Shown here one piece after another: positions 17,593 through 26,276 of a stretch of 64,000 nt of DNA. This DNA comes from Phycisphaerales bacterium (lineage in GTDB: Bacteria; Planctomycetota; Phycisphaerae; Phycisphaerales; UBA1924), in NCBI GenBank assembly GCA_029213305.1, contig JARGPA010000006.1, forward strand, positions 62,001 to 126,000, read 5' to 3'. The notes beneath the pieces were generated by a model, which saw nothing but the letters and a program-made list of their open reading frames with translations, was not told the origin of the DNA and did not search any database. How positions within the stretch are numbered: position 1 is the stretch's first letter; each line of letters begins with the position of its first letter. The position numbers and the translations under genes are program-made.

Positions 17593-19022
17593 ATGATTAC
17601 CGTCGTTCCAGATTCAATCGATGCAGGTAAATCACACGATTTGAGATCTTCAACACATGTCGCAGACAGTGGAGAAATCTCGATTGTTGCTTCTACATTC
17701 CCATCTTGATCGCGTGGGATTGAAACACCGACGGCCTCTAACCAGCGAGCAGCACGCTCAGTCTGGATCAATCGAGAAGACTCGATAGAGTCTGCTCCTG
17801 TCTGATTTTTGACCGGCGCAAACTCTTCTACACGATCCGTCTCAACAATGATTGAGTTTGATGCTAATGGGATTCCGTCGAATACAAACTTCTCAAGTTT
17901 GACAGCATTATTTTCTTCAGGAATGACCCCGAGCCCTGTTGAAAGATCGAAATGAGACACTTTCTTATTCGCACGATGGAACGGTAATGCATAATCAGGA
18001 TCAGACACGATTTTGTTGATAAAGCGTGTGCTGATTATATGAATCGCGATTGAACCTGCGTTGAAAGCTAGCCTGTTCTCTGAGTTGAGTTGCTTTGCAA
18101 GATCTTCAGATAAATCTGAGTATTCAATGATCTCAGTCCGTCCATCAACGTTGCAGAAAACACCTACTTTTTCGTCCCAAGATGATTTTGCAACAATCTT
18201 GGAACTGAACTCCCCTGAGCTATCAGGAGCATGCGCATGAAGTCCAATGAAAGTAGGATCAACAACCATCGCATGTGGATTGTCAACTTGGAAATAGCTC
18301 ATGTGTTCTATGCCGCGATGTTGCATATCGCTTAGAGCGCCCGAAACGAGGAGTGCTTGGTAAGCGCCGCCGTGTCCGTCTGGATTTGTTGCAACATGGA
18401 CTGGATCACTCAACAGTATTTGGCCGCTCTTCGCGTCAATACTGGGCATCACGCCTTGTTGAAAGAACTTGACATTATTACTGTCTAACCCGAAGTAATC
18501 ATGTTCTCCAAAGAACTGCACAGTAGCATCATGATTCAAAGGCGATGTCATGATGTACCATGGAATGATCGCATTGTATTTCTTCTGTGAACCAATGATT
18601 GAATGTGCGAAGATCTCAAAGAGGGGTTTGTTCTGAACACACGAGGTTGGGAAACATCCCTTGGGTCCTTCGTATCCAAGTCGACTCCCTTGTCCGCCTG
18701 CAACAGTAAAGCAAGCGACTTTCGATGCTCGAATAATTTCTTCACCGAGAGCTTTGTACTTTGCTCCGTCCCACTCCCCAGTCGGTCCTTTCCCATCAAG
18801 GCTGTAATACTTCGCAGGTTCGATTGAACTTGGAATTTTAGAATCTTCAAAGTTGAGCACATACTTGTCAATCATGATTGCAAGTGAGTCAAAATCGATG
18901 TTCTTGATCTGATCAATAATCATCTCCTTCGCACTATCAGGTGTGACCTTGGTCACATAGTCTGCAAGTTGATGTTGACCAGATTGGGCTAAGCGCTCGA
19001 TGGTATCGTTGACATACTGCAT
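17589..19022 (-). CDS. UDP-N-acetylhexosamine/UDP-sugar pyrophosphorylase, UAP1-like
   Basis: This 477-residue protein belongs to the eukaryotic-type UDPGP family, which makes UDP-N-acetylglucosamine (or UDP-glucose) and diphosphate from UTP and the sugar 1-phosphate. The nucleotide loop is AGGQGSRLGYEGPKG (about 108-122). Other UAP marks are MTSPLNHDAT, the uridine/sugar site NPDGHGGAYQALL, YFQVDNPHA, and FNAGSIAIHI. Typical bacteria use GlmU instead, a different family. It should supply UDP-GlcNAc for peptidoglycan, LPS or polysaccharide. It is the first gene of an operon with the hydrolase and the UMF1-like transporter. Substrate specificity is inferred only. Confidence 0.85.
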   Translation of the reverse strand: MQYVNDTIERLAQSGQHQLADYVTKVTPDSAKEMIIDQIKNIDFDSLAIMIDKYVLNFEDSKIPSSIEPAKYYSLDGKGPTGEWDGAKYKALGEEIIRASKVACFTVAGGQGSRLGYEGPKGCFPTSCVQNKPLFEIFAHSIIGSQKKYNAIIPWYIMTSPLNHDATVQFFGEHDYFGLDSNNVKFFQQGVMPSIDAKSGQILLSDPVHVATNPDGHGGAYQALLVSGALSDMQHRGIEHMSYFQVDNPHAMVVDPTFIGLHAHAPDSSGEFSSKIVAKSSWDEKVGVFCNVDGRTEIIEYSDLSEDLAKQLNSENRLAFNAGSIAIHIISTRFINKIVSDPDYALPFHRANKKVSHFDLSTGLGVIPEENNAVKLEKFVFDGIPLASNSIIVETDRVEEFAPVKNQTGADSIESSRLIQTERAARWLEAVGVSIPRDQDGNVEATIEISPLSATCVEDLKSCDLPASIESGTTVII

Positions 19023-19097
19023 ATCGGATCTCTCTCCAAAGTCATAATGGGTTACAAATGGTACATCGTTGGTACGACCAAGGCACTACACTTGATC

Positions 19098-19790
19098 ATG
19101 ATCGACCCATTTAACCAAAGCTCTCCGAAAACTCTGATTGCTCCATCCGTACTTGCGATAGATTTTGCCAATTTAGGTGAGAGCTGCAAGAAGGTCATGG
19201 ATGCAGGAGCAGATTTACTTCATGTCGATATTATGGACGGTCACTTTGTCCCCAATCTCTCTATGGGACCAGCAGTGTGCGGGGCTTGCAGAAAAGCATG
19301 TCCAGATACCTTCCTCGATGTTCATCTGATGGTATCCAATCCTCAGATGTTCTTTCGACCATTTCATGAAAATGGAGCGGATCTGATCAGTTTCCATATT
19401 GAAGTTATGGACTCAGAGCAACAAGCTCGTGAATACGCAGCTGAGCTCCGGGAAATGGGATCCCGTCCAGGCATTGTCATCAATCCACCCACAGATGTGG
19501 AGAAGATTCTCCCAGTTGTTGATGCATTCGATCTCATTTTGGTAATGAGTGTCAATCCAGGGTTCGGTGGACAAAGCTTTATCCCTTCAGTACTTGAAAA
19601 AGCTCGTGCTATTCGACCGTTGCTCAGTCCTTCTCAGCGTTTGGAAATCGATGGCGGGATAAATCCTGAAACTGCACCTCTCGCGATAGATTCAGGAGTT
19701 GATTTACTCGTTGCAGGCTCATCAGTCTTTGGATTACCGCAAGATCAATGGGCGGATCGAATTGCAGAGTTACGCGGTCCGAGAATTTAA
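19098..19790 (+). CDS. rpe: Ribulose-phosphate 3-epimerase
   Basis: Rpe interconverts ribulose 5-phosphate and xylulose 5-phosphate in the pentose phosphate pathway. The TIM-barrel signature is complete: IAPSVLAIDFANL, HVDIMDGHFVPNLSMGP (metal site), HLMVSNP, VNPGFGGQSF (phosphate loop), EIDGGINPE and VAGSSVFG. I prefer the ATG at 19098, which gives 230 residues, near the usual 220-225; the frame is open from an ATG at 19047 that would add 17 unusual residues. It is divergent from the pyrophosphorylase. The rest of the plus-strand run (to 25737) may begin here. Confidence 0.95.
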   Translation: MIDPFNQSSPKTLIAPSVLAIDFANLGESCKKVMDAGADLLHVDIMDGHFVPNLSMGPAVCGACRKACPDTFLDVHLMVSNPQMFFRPFHENGADLISFHIEVMDSEQQAREYAAELREMGSRPGIVINPPTDVEKILPVVDAFDLILVMSVNPGFGGQSFIPSVLEKARAIRPLLSPSQRLEIDGGINPETAPLAIDSGVDLLVAGSSVFGLPQDQWADRIAELRGPRI

Positions 19791-19959
19791 AAATCACCTT
19801 AAATCACTATCAAAATCTTAACAAAACCGTGGTTCTTCATGAATCGAGTACATGATTCGTGTATATTTGCTATGCTTTTGCTTCCGATGCCCTTTGGCCG
19901 ATGAATGTCAATATCGAAGTAGTTGTTTGATAAGTGCATCATCTGGAGTTTCGTTGAAT

Positions 19960-20586
19960 ATGGGAAAACCATCTGGATACACAATCTATCTTCTCAGAGC
20001 AGGCGAAACATCATGGGACGCCGAGTCCAGAGTTGTAGGCGAAACTGATCTACCGATGACCGATCTGGGCTCAGACTCGGTCATCGAAGCTATCCGAACA
20101 TTCGAACCCCAACATCCGATCTCTCTCGTTCTTACGAGTGAAGAAGAAACTGCACGCAGATCTGCAAAGTTGCTCATCCAATCTGCAGAGACCAAGCTCA
20201 AATCGAGTGAATCACTCAACAACATTGGTATGGGGCTCTGGGAAGGGGTTCTCCAGAGTGAGCTCGAAGAACGGTGCCCATCTGCTTATAATCAATGGAA
20301 AGATGCCCCCGAGCGAATCACGCCTCCAGAGGGTGAATCATTATTCGAAGCTCAAGATCGACTTATTGGATCAATCCTCAAGTTGATTTCTAAGACGAAA
20401 GGTGATCATCCATCCATCGCACTGGTACTTCGTCCTTGGGCATGGGCTATTGTTCGTTGTTGGTTGAATGAGCAAAAAATTTGCGAAATCTGGGACCAAC
20501 TTGATGAGCAAACCTGTGTTGAATCCTTTGAACTCACGAAATCCCAAGTTGAGTCATACCAAAGAAGAAGCAAAGCAGGGGTATAG
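19960..20586 (+). CDS. Histidine-phosphatase-like protein lacking catalytic residues
   Basis: The fold is that of the phosphoglycerate-mutase/histidine-phosphatase family: an N-terminal YTIYLLRAGETSWD, then VVGETDLPMTDLG, LWEGVLQSELEER and TPPEGESLFEAQDRL. Yet the RHGE motif reads RAGE, so the phospho-accepting histidine is alanine. The second arginine position reads TSEEETARR, and the second histidine (normally VSHGG) is VLRPWAW. An active enzyme is therefore unlikely; a regulatory or binding role is possible (inference). The start at 19960 follows a tggag site, giving 208 residues; the frame is open from 19852. It is 13 bases before accD and likely in its operon. Confidence 0.72.
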   Translation: MGKPSGYTIYLLRAGETSWDAESRVVGETDLPMTDLGSDSVIEAIRTFEPQHPISLVLTSEEETARRSAKLLIQSAETKLKSSESLNNIGMGLWEGVLQSELEERCPSAYNQWKDAPERITPPEGESLFEAQDRLIGSILKLISKTKGDHPSIALVLRPWAWAIVRCWLNEQKICEIWDQLDEQTCVESFELTKSQVESYQRRSKAGV

Positions 20587-20599
20587 CAAGGAAGTCTAA

Positions 20600-21442
20600 A
20601 TGACCCAAGCAGCGACAAAGATGAACTCACCGATCAAACAAGCAAGCAGGCGATCAATCCCAGAAGGACTCTGGCTCCGTTGCCCGTCATGTGCACAAAT
20701 GATTTACAGAAGACAAATGGAATCAAATCTTCATGTCTGTCCAGAGTGCGAGCATCATTTCAGAATATCCGCAACTGAACGTGTGAATCAACTTGTTGAT
20801 CCGGATACCTATGTACCGATGTTCACAGAGCTTCGCGCGAAGAACCCATTGAACTTTACAGATCTCAAAGCATATCCAGAGCGACTCAAAGCAGAGCAAA
20901 TCAAAACAGGCAAGCTTGAAGGGTGTCAGGCTGGCAAATGCTTTATCAAGGGTCGTCCCACAATGCTCGCATGTCTTGATTTGACATTCATGATGGGATC
21001 TATGGGTTCAGTCGTTGGAGAAATGCTCACTCGTACAATCGAACATGCAACGGAACAATCATTACCAGTTGTCATCGTTTCTTGCTCCGGCGGCGCTCGT
21101 ATGCAAGAAGCAGCACTGAGCTTGATGCAGATGGCAAAGACTTCAGCGGCTCTTGCTCGTCATGATGATGCAGGCGGACTTTTTATCTCAGTTATGACAG
21201 ATCCAACAACTGGAGGCGTGACGGCCTCGTTTGCGATGCTTGGAGATTTCCATCTCGCAGAACCAAAGGCGCTCATTGGATTTGCCGGGCCGCGTGTTAT
21301 TCGACAAACAATTCGACAAGATTTGCCTGAAGGATTTCAGACTTCTGAGTTCCTGCGAGAACGAGGTATGGTCGATCGTGTGGTTCATCGTCACGAACTC
21401 CGAAATGAGCTCGCAAGACTGATTGATTACGCGGGAAAATAA
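20600..21442 (+). CDS. accD: Acetyl-CoA carboxylase carboxyltransferase subunit beta
   Basis: AccD, with AccA, transfers the carboxyl group from biotin to acetyl-CoA to form malonyl-CoA for fatty-acid synthesis. The 280 residues are typical. A zinc ribbon at the N-terminus has cysteines C28, C31, C47 and C50 (LRCPSC and HVCPECEHHF). The crotonase-like core contains MGSMGSVVGE, CSGGARMQEA and DPTTGGVTASFAMLGD. The ribosome site is aagga before the ATG. accA is not in the window. Downstream, lnt begins 12 bases after the stop in the longest frame. Confidence 0.97.
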   Translation: MTQAATKMNSPIKQASRRSIPEGLWLRCPSCAQMIYRRQMESNLHVCPECEHHFRISATERVNQLVDPDTYVPMFTELRAKNPLNFTDLKAYPERLKAEQIKTGKLEGCQAGKCFIKGRPTMLACLDLTFMMGSMGSVVGEMLTRTIEHATEQSLPVVIVSCSGGARMQEAALSLMQMAKTSAALARHDDAGGLFISVMTDPTTGGVTASFAMLGDFHLAEPKALIGFAGPRVIRQTIRQDLPEGFQTSEFLRERGMVDRVVHRHELRNELARLIDYAGK

Positions 21443-21490
21443 CCGCGATCTAGATTGGATGAATGTCCAACCGTAAACGGTAATTTCAAT

Positions 21491-23254
21491 ATGCTCAAAC
21501 AGAAGAATCGAAGTGCTGTCTTGGGCGCCTGCTTTGCAGGATTGATGAGCTCGATATTTCTCATTTTCGCGTTTCCCCCGTTCTCGATGTGGGGATTCTC
21601 TTTCCTAATCCCAATCCCGTATTTCATCGTAGTTCGCTCAACCAAACTCTCTCCATCAAGAGCGGCATTCTGGAGCAGTCTCGGAGCATTACCCGGCTGG
21701 ATCTGGACTCATCTTTGGGTAAATGAGATATCAACTGCAGGAATCATCCCTCTAATCATTCAGCTTGGGATCTTCTCTTTCCTCTTTGTATGGATCGCGA
21801 GTCATTTTCATCGCAAATACCAGCGCCCTGCTTTGATCCTCCCTTTGGTGTGGGTATCAGTAGAGTTTTTTAGAGGCGTGATCTTGTGGGGAGGTTACCC
21901 ATGGTATCTGATTTCACATCCTCTTATCGAATCTCCATTGAGCCTACTCGCGATGCCTGCAAGTTGGTTTGGGGTTTACTTTGTTTCATATCTCACCGCG
22001 ACATACTCGATAATTTTGTTGCTTGCGATTACTACTAGAAACCCGAAACATCGGGTCCGGATCGGACTCGCCGCGGGGGGGATATTTACTTTTTGGATCA
22101 TTCTGGGTTTCATCGCAAGTCCTAGTTCCCAATCAGAATCAAGAACGATTCGAGTTGCATCGATCCAACCGAATATTCCTCAAGACAATCGTATGGATTG
22201 GACGGTACGTCAACGACTCCTTGATTGGCTCACACTTAGAGACTTAACAATTGCGGCGATCCTAGATCCTAAAAACCCCGAACCGGTCGATGTCATTGTT
22301 TGGCCTGAAGGCTTTGTCCCAGGTTGGACTTTCGATCCGGTTTCTTTAGAGACAGAAAGGTCAGAGAGACTTGCATGGAGCTTGAATCCGCGATCTACTC
22401 AAGATGCGCCCGACTTACAAGGTTTTCCTTCGAAGATCGAAGCAACAATGGTCGTCGACGAACTTCTTATGATGCAAGCGTTTCATGGTATACCCATGCT
22501 CGTTGGTTCAGTCGCGTTTGATAATCTTCAAATCGTCGATACAGATGAAGGTGTCGAGTACCAAAGAGATGCGATGTATAACAGCGCCTTTTTAGTAGTT
22601 GATGGACAACCACAACCCGTTTGGTATGACAAACTCCATCTCACTCCGTTTGGGGAGATCATGCCTTACATTTCGCATTGGGAATGGCTTGAAAAACAAA
22701 TGCTCTCGTTCGCTGCACAAGGAATGGAGTTCGCTCTCAGTGGAGGCAACGAAATCCGTCGACTTGAACTTCCTGTCATACGAGATGGAGTAAAAGATCA
22801 TGTTTCAATCGCAACCCCTATCTGTTTCGAAGCCACGATATCAAGTGTGTGTAGAAAACTGGTTTCACAACGCGGGAAGCGCAAAGCAGACATCTTAGTC
22901 AATATCACAAATGATGGTTGGTTCGGGTCCTGGGATCCAGGCCGAGAAGCACATCTACAAAATGCTCGATGGCGCTCAATAGAACTACATACTCCTATGG
23001 TTCGTTCTGCGAATACTGGGATTTCATGCATTATCGATCGCCGGGGCCAGGTCACAGACCGCTCAATAACGGCTACTGATGATTCTGATCCAAATCAGGG
23101 TTATCTCATTGGTGATGTCGTACTTGGTTCAAATTTGACATTCTACAGCCGAATCGGGGATGTCTTTGGTTGGGTCTGTTTCTTGACTGCATTTTCTATG
23201 GGCATAAGTATGATCTTTACCCGATCTAGTAGCGTAGAGCAGATGAGTAACTAG
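21491..23254 (+). CDS. lnt: Apolipoprotein N-acyltransferase
   Basis: Lnt adds the third acyl chain to the N-terminal cysteine of lipoproteins in the inner membrane. The N-terminal half has several membrane helices and the C-terminal half is a nitrilase-like domain. The catalytic triad is visible: glutamate in VIVWPEGFVPG (285), lysine in WYDKLHLTPFGE (393) and cysteine in ATPICFEATI (457), numbered from the upstream ATG at 21455. I prefer the internal ATG at 21491 (MLKQKNRS) because the twelve residues before it look non-membrane; this gives 587 residues, somewhat longer than the usual 510. Several lipoproteins in the window are likely substrates. Confidence 0.93.
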   Translation: MLKQKNRSAVLGACFAGLMSSIFLIFAFPPFSMWGFSFLIPIPYFIVVRSTKLSPSRAAFWSSLGALPGWIWTHLWVNEISTAGIIPLIIQLGIFSFLFVWIASHFHRKYQRPALILPLVWVSVEFFRGVILWGGYPWYLISHPLIESPLSLLAMPASWFGVYFVSYLTATYSIILLLAITTRNPKHRVRIGLAAGGIFTFWIILGFIASPSSQSESRTIRVASIQPNIPQDNRMDWTVRQRLLDWLTLRDLTIAAILDPKNPEPVDVIVWPEGFVPGWTFDPVSLETERSERLAWSLNPRSTQDAPDLQGFPSKIEATMVVDELLMMQAFHGIPMLVGSVAFDNLQIVDTDEGVEYQRDAMYNSAFLVVDGQPQPVWYDKLHLTPFGEIMPYISHWEWLEKQMLSFAAQGMEFALSGGNEIRRLELPVIRDGVKDHVSIATPICFEATISSVCRKLVSQRGKRKADILVNITNDGWFGSWDPGREAHLQNARWRSIELHTPMVRSANTGISCIIDRRGQVTDRSITATDDSDPNQGYLIGDVVLGSNLTFYSRIGDVFGWVCFLTAFSMGISMIFTRSSSVEQMSN

Positions 23255-23301
23255 GATTCACAGCTCATTTCGAAATCAAATTTAGATGCTTGGAGATTCA
23301 G

Positions 23302-24402
23302 ATGACACATGATCAAAGATTGACATTCGGGAAAGCTGGGATTTCTCTGCTCACGAGTGCCTCGATTTGTCTCTCTGTGGGTTGTGGCGCAGAGATCCGT
23401 CCTGATGGAAACAAGCGAGTGGTGTTCAACGAGCAAGACGGATCACAACGAGTAATCGAGATCACACCTGACTCTGAGCTTCGAAGAATCGCAATTGACA
23501 ACTTGATGAGAATGACTGAAGATCCTTCTCCTGAAGTACGAGCAAATGCAATCGAAGCTTTGAGCACTGTTTCTACGAAAGTTGAACCGATTGTTGCACT
23601 CGCGCTGACAGATCAAAATGTGGGCGTAAAAACTGTAGCGATTATGGTTGCCGGGAAAGCGAAACTCAGTTCGCTATCCCCTTCAATCCGCGAACTGACT
23701 CAAGATTCATCTCCATTTGTGAGATCTGCAGCTCTCTATGCATTGGGTTCATTTGGAGAACAAGTTGATCTCACAGAGTTATCATCGCTGCTCTTCGAGC
23801 ACACAAATCCAAGAGTTCGTTCACATGTCGCATATATATTGGGAGAACTCGGAGACACCAGCGCCGTCCCGATGCTCCAACAAGCGACCTTTGAGCCGAT
23901 CACAAATGCGTCAAATATCGAAACGAAGATCTATCGGCTTCAACTTGCAGAAGCGCTGATCAAGCTTGGAGCAGGTCAAAACATAGATACTGTCCGCGCC
24001 GCACTTTATCCGTCACGTCCAGAAGAGCTTGAAACAACAGCACTTGCAGTTCAAATTATTGGACAAGTACACGACGAGTCATCAATCGATCAACTGATAT
24101 ATCTTTCAGATGAGAATGCGGATATCCCAATGCCAGCAGAAGTCCGTCTTGGAGTTGCAATCTCACTTGCACAGATGGGACATCGAGAAGGTGCATTCAT
24201 CGCAGATGAGTATTTCGATAGTGAGATCAGCACAGTTAGAGCTTTGTCAGCCGTTGTATATGGCAAAACCAAGGCAGCCGGCAACTTGGGTAAACTTGAA
24301 ATCTTGATGGTCAATGACGCTTCACCCCTTACTAGAGTGGCCGCAGCGGGGGCAATTGTGGATTACACCCAGAATGCTCGTGCATTGTCAGACGCAAAGT
24401 AG
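23302..24402 (+). CDS. HEAT-repeat lipoprotein
   Basis: The frame is open from a TTG at 23290, but the ATG at 23302 has a good site (ggag, 6 bases away). The product starts with a lipoprotein signal ending in LSVGC (cysteine near residue 28), then about 330 residues of HEAT/PBS-lyase-type helical repeats: SPEVRANAIEAL, SPFVRSAALYALGSFG, NPRVRSHVAYILGELGD, STVRALSAVVYG and SPLTRVAAAGAIV. Such arrays bind other proteins. It lies 47 bases after lnt, which would process its signal. A second, unrelated HEAT lipoprotein is at 10852-12465. Function unknown. Confidence 0.82.
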   Translation: MTHDQRLTFGKAGISLLTSASICLSVGCGAEIRPDGNKRVVFNEQDGSQRVIEITPDSELRRIAIDNLMRMTEDPSPEVRANAIEALSTVSTKVEPIVALALTDQNVGVKTVAIMVAGKAKLSSLSPSIRELTQDSSPFVRSAALYALGSFGEQVDLTELSSLLFEHTNPRVRSHVAYILGELGDTSAVPMLQQATFEPITNASNIETKIYRLQLAEALIKLGAGQNIDTVRAALYPSRPEELETTALAVQIIGQVHDESSIDQLIYLSDENADIPMPAEVRLGVAISLAQMGHREGAFIADEYFDSEISTVRALSAVVYGKTKAAGNLGKLEILMVNDASPLTRVAAAGAIVDYTQNARALSDAK

Positions 24403-24470
24403 TTCAAAAACTGAGCGCTGAATACACTTGTTTCCGCATCCGAACCCCCACGGGGGGCGTATGGACAGGC

Positions 24471-24489
24471 CTCTCCGATTCACGGAGAG
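24471..24489. promoter_or_regulatory. Perfect 7-base hairpin without a T-run
   Basis: CTCTCCG pairs with CGGAGAG around ATTCA, in the 237-base gap between the HEAT lipoprotein and the coiled-coil gene. No T-run follows on either strand, so it is not a standard terminator. It may be an operator or RNA stem upstream of the promoter-like element at 24543. Confidence 0.35.
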
Positions 24490-24542
24490 CAGAAAGCATT
24501 CGAATTGAGAAGGCTCCAAGAGCATTCTTTAGGTAAAAATGA

Positions 24543-24551
24543 TGCTACACT
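24543..24551 (+). promoter_or_regulatory. Putative extended -10 promoter for the coiled-coil gene
   Basis: TGCTACACT matches the TGn extension plus a TACACT -10 box (4 of 6). The predicted start near 24558 leaves a leader of about 80 bases before the GTG at 24640. Confidence 0.35.
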
Positions 24552-24639
24552 AGAAACCCCCCTTTCGCATGGATGTCGCGATAGGGGATTCATGCAAGGA
24601 CATAGTTAGTCTCTCCAGCTCGAAATTGAGGAGTGGATC

Positions 24640-25506
24640 GTGCACATACTGACCAAGGTTTTCGTTCTATTCGCAGCAGTACTCAGCATACTGATGGCGG
24701 CATTGGCAATCTCGTATTCTGTGAATGCGGATCGAATCACAGCTGACTACAACGACGCGCTTGCGGCTTCGGTGACCGCGAGGAATGATCTCGCTGGCGT
24801 GAAAGCAGCACACGGACAAGAGCGAGCAGCACTTCAAGAAGATATCAATCGTCTTCAAGATGAACTCGCTAGCCGCGACGCTGACACTCGTCGACTCGAA
24901 GCTTCAAACTCAGAACTTCGTATTGCTCGAAGCCAAGCAGAAGCAGCACGCGAATCAATCTCATCAAAGATCGCTCAACTCGGGGTAACAACCGAGACTC
25001 AAGCAAAGATCATTGATGAATACAAGACAGAGCTCAGTCGCCTTCGTGAGGCAGAGTTGTCTTATCGAGATGAGAAAATCGATCTTGAAAAATCTCTCTC
25101 GGATCTTGAGAGTCAGGTCATCGTCTACGAACAAGTCAAACGAGCTCTACAAGAACAAATCGCAGAAATGCGACTTGCAGTATCAGGAGCTCGTCCAGGT
25201 ACAAACAACAACTCGAATGCTTCGCAAACACCAACTGAAATCTCAGGTCCATTGATCAGAGGTTCAATTGATGAGATCCTCAGCGATCCATCATCAGGTG
25301 ATACTCTCGTGAAGATCAGTTTGGGTTCAAATGATCGTATTCGTGAGAACTCACGCCTGTATGTTCATCGTGGAGCAAACATCTATCTCGGCGAGATCGT
25401 TGTTACTCGTGTCGATCTGAACCACGCTGTTGGTCGCGTCGCATATGTTGCTCAGAACCAAGCCATCCGCGAGGGTGACCAAGTCATGAGCAAGCTCGGT
25501 AGCTAA
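24640..25506 (+). CDS. Membrane-anchored coiled-coil protein with C-terminal beta domain
   Basis: The start is GTG with a clear site (gagg/ggag). One hydrophobic helix (VFVLFAAVLSILMAALAIS, residues 6-24) anchors the protein. Residues about 35-185 form a long coiled coil rich in A, E, R and L (AALQEDINRLQDELASRDAD, ESISSKIAQLG). A short N/S/T linker (190-200) leads to an 80-residue C-terminal domain with alternating beta pattern (LVKISLGSNDRIRENS, LYVHRGANIYLGEIVV). This layout loosely recalls MreC-type envelope proteins, but I see no firm homology. It is followed 30 bases later by a small membrane protein with which it probably works. Function unknown. Confidence 0.7.
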   Translation: MHILTKVFVLFAAVLSILMAALAISYSVNADRITADYNDALAASVTARNDLAGVKAAHGQERAALQEDINRLQDELASRDADTRRLEASNSELRIARSQAEAARESISSKIAQLGVTTETQAKIIDEYKTELSRLREAELSYRDEKIDLEKSLSDLESQVIVYEQVKRALQEQIAEMRLAVSGARPGTNNNSNASQTPTEISGPLIRGSIDEILSDPSSGDTLVKISLGSNDRIRENSRLYVHRGANIYLGEIVVTRVDLNHAVGRVAYVAQNQAIREGDQVMSKLGS

Positions 25507-25536
25507 ACCTAAGACGATTTTTTAAAGGAGCACTCC

Positions 25537-25737
25537 ATGAGCCAGTTTGGAATGCAAATGCCGGGCGGTCGTCAAAGCAAGGGGAATGCCCCTGATGTCT
25601 ACACCGCGTTGATGTTTCTTGCCGTCGTGTCGATGGGTGTTGCAGTCGCGATGCTCTGGATCGCAAGTACTAAGGTTGCCCCTGAGGGAAACCCGTTGAA
25701 GATTCAGGATCCCAATAGGATCCAACTCAAGTCGTAA
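25537..25737 (+). CDS. Small single-helix membrane protein (66 residues)
   Basis: The ORF has a textbook ribosome site (taaaggag, 9 bases before ATG). The product has a polar N-terminus (MSQFGMQMPGGRQSKG), one hydrophobic helix (residues about 22-43, ALMFLAVVSMGVAVAMLWIA) and a short polar tail. It shares an operon with the coiled-coil protein, 30 bases upstream, and both should lie in the inner membrane. I do not recognise a named family. The strong site and clean gene spacing make it a real gene rather than a chance frame. Confidence 0.75.
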   Translation: MSQFGMQMPGGRQSKGNAPDVYTALMFLAVVSMGVAVAMLWIASTKVAPEGNPLKIQDPNRIQLKS

Positions 25738-25853
25738 CACACATTCTGTGATTGTCTTGTGACCGATATTTGTTTATCAAGGTCCGGGAATGAAGAATTG
25801 ATGTTTGTAGTTAAATCAAGCAATGAAACAATGCATTTCAATGCCAACATTGC

Positions 25854-25881
25854 TTGACAATCTGAGTCGATGGAATATCAT
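25854..25881 (+). promoter_or_regulatory. Consensus promoter of tRNA-Asp
   Basis: A perfect TTGACA (25854-25859), a 16-base spacer and TATCAT (25876-25881) form the best sigma-70 match in the window. The predicted start near 25888 precedes the tRNA by about 36 bases; a small inverted repeat (AGCACGA with TCGTGCT) lies in that stretch. Confidence 0.75.
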
Positions 25882-25923
25882 CGTCTCGCAAGTGAGCAGC
25901 ACGATTTCGTGCTCGCCCAAAAA

Positions 25924-25997
25924 GGGGCGGTAGCTCAATTGGTTAGAGCCCCGGACTGTCGATCCGGAGGTTGCGGGTTCGATTCCCGTCCGCCTCG
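25924..25997 (+). tRNA. tRNA-Asp (anticodon GTC)
   Basis: A full 74-base cloverleaf: a 7-base acceptor stem (one G-T pair) with discriminator G, D arm GCTC/GAGC, anticodon stem CCGGA/TCCGG around loop CTGTCGA with GTC at its centre, and a T arm closing GTTCGATTC. CCA is not encoded. The 3' end is followed directly by an intrinsic terminator, and a consensus promoter lies upstream, so this is a one-gene transcription unit. The cognate synthetase gene aspS is at the left edge of the window. Confidence 0.97.
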
Positions 25998-26003
25998 CTT
26001 GAG

Positions 26004-26037
26004 CAAACCCCTGTATAACACAGGGGTTTGTTTTTTT
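26004..26037 (+). terminator. Intrinsic terminator after tRNA-Asp
   Basis: An 11-base stem (26004-26014 with 26020-26030) with a 5-base loop is followed by seven T residues (26031-26037). Confidence 0.92.
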
Positions 26038-26247
26038 ATTCTCATTTTGCCTACTTCTACTTTTCATCTCATTTCGTCTCTGAGATTTTAAAATGGTCGC
26101 ATATTCCGGTTCAGACAGTTGGAATCGTTTGTGCTCGTTTCAGTTTCGATTACGTGAGTTATGTATTGAGATTGTCTCGGTGTAAAAAATGCCAGAATGT
26201 GCGTAATGATCACATAAATATCGAGCTCAGAATCATTGGATATTCGG

Positions 26248-26276
26248 TTTATCTTCTAATCATTATCGATTACAAT
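26248..26276 (+). promoter_or_regulatory. Weak putative promoter of the antiporter gene
   Basis: TTTATC (26248-26253), a 17-base spacer and TACAAT (26271-26276). The -10 box is good, the -35 poor. The predicted start near 26283 is 44 bases before the ATG at 26327. The rest of the 289-base gap after the tRNA terminator shows nothing I recognise. Confidence 0.35.

Noticed and set aside
24471-24489. Perfect hairpin as a transcription terminator
   Set aside because: No T-run follows on either strand; kept only as a possible operator or RNA stem.
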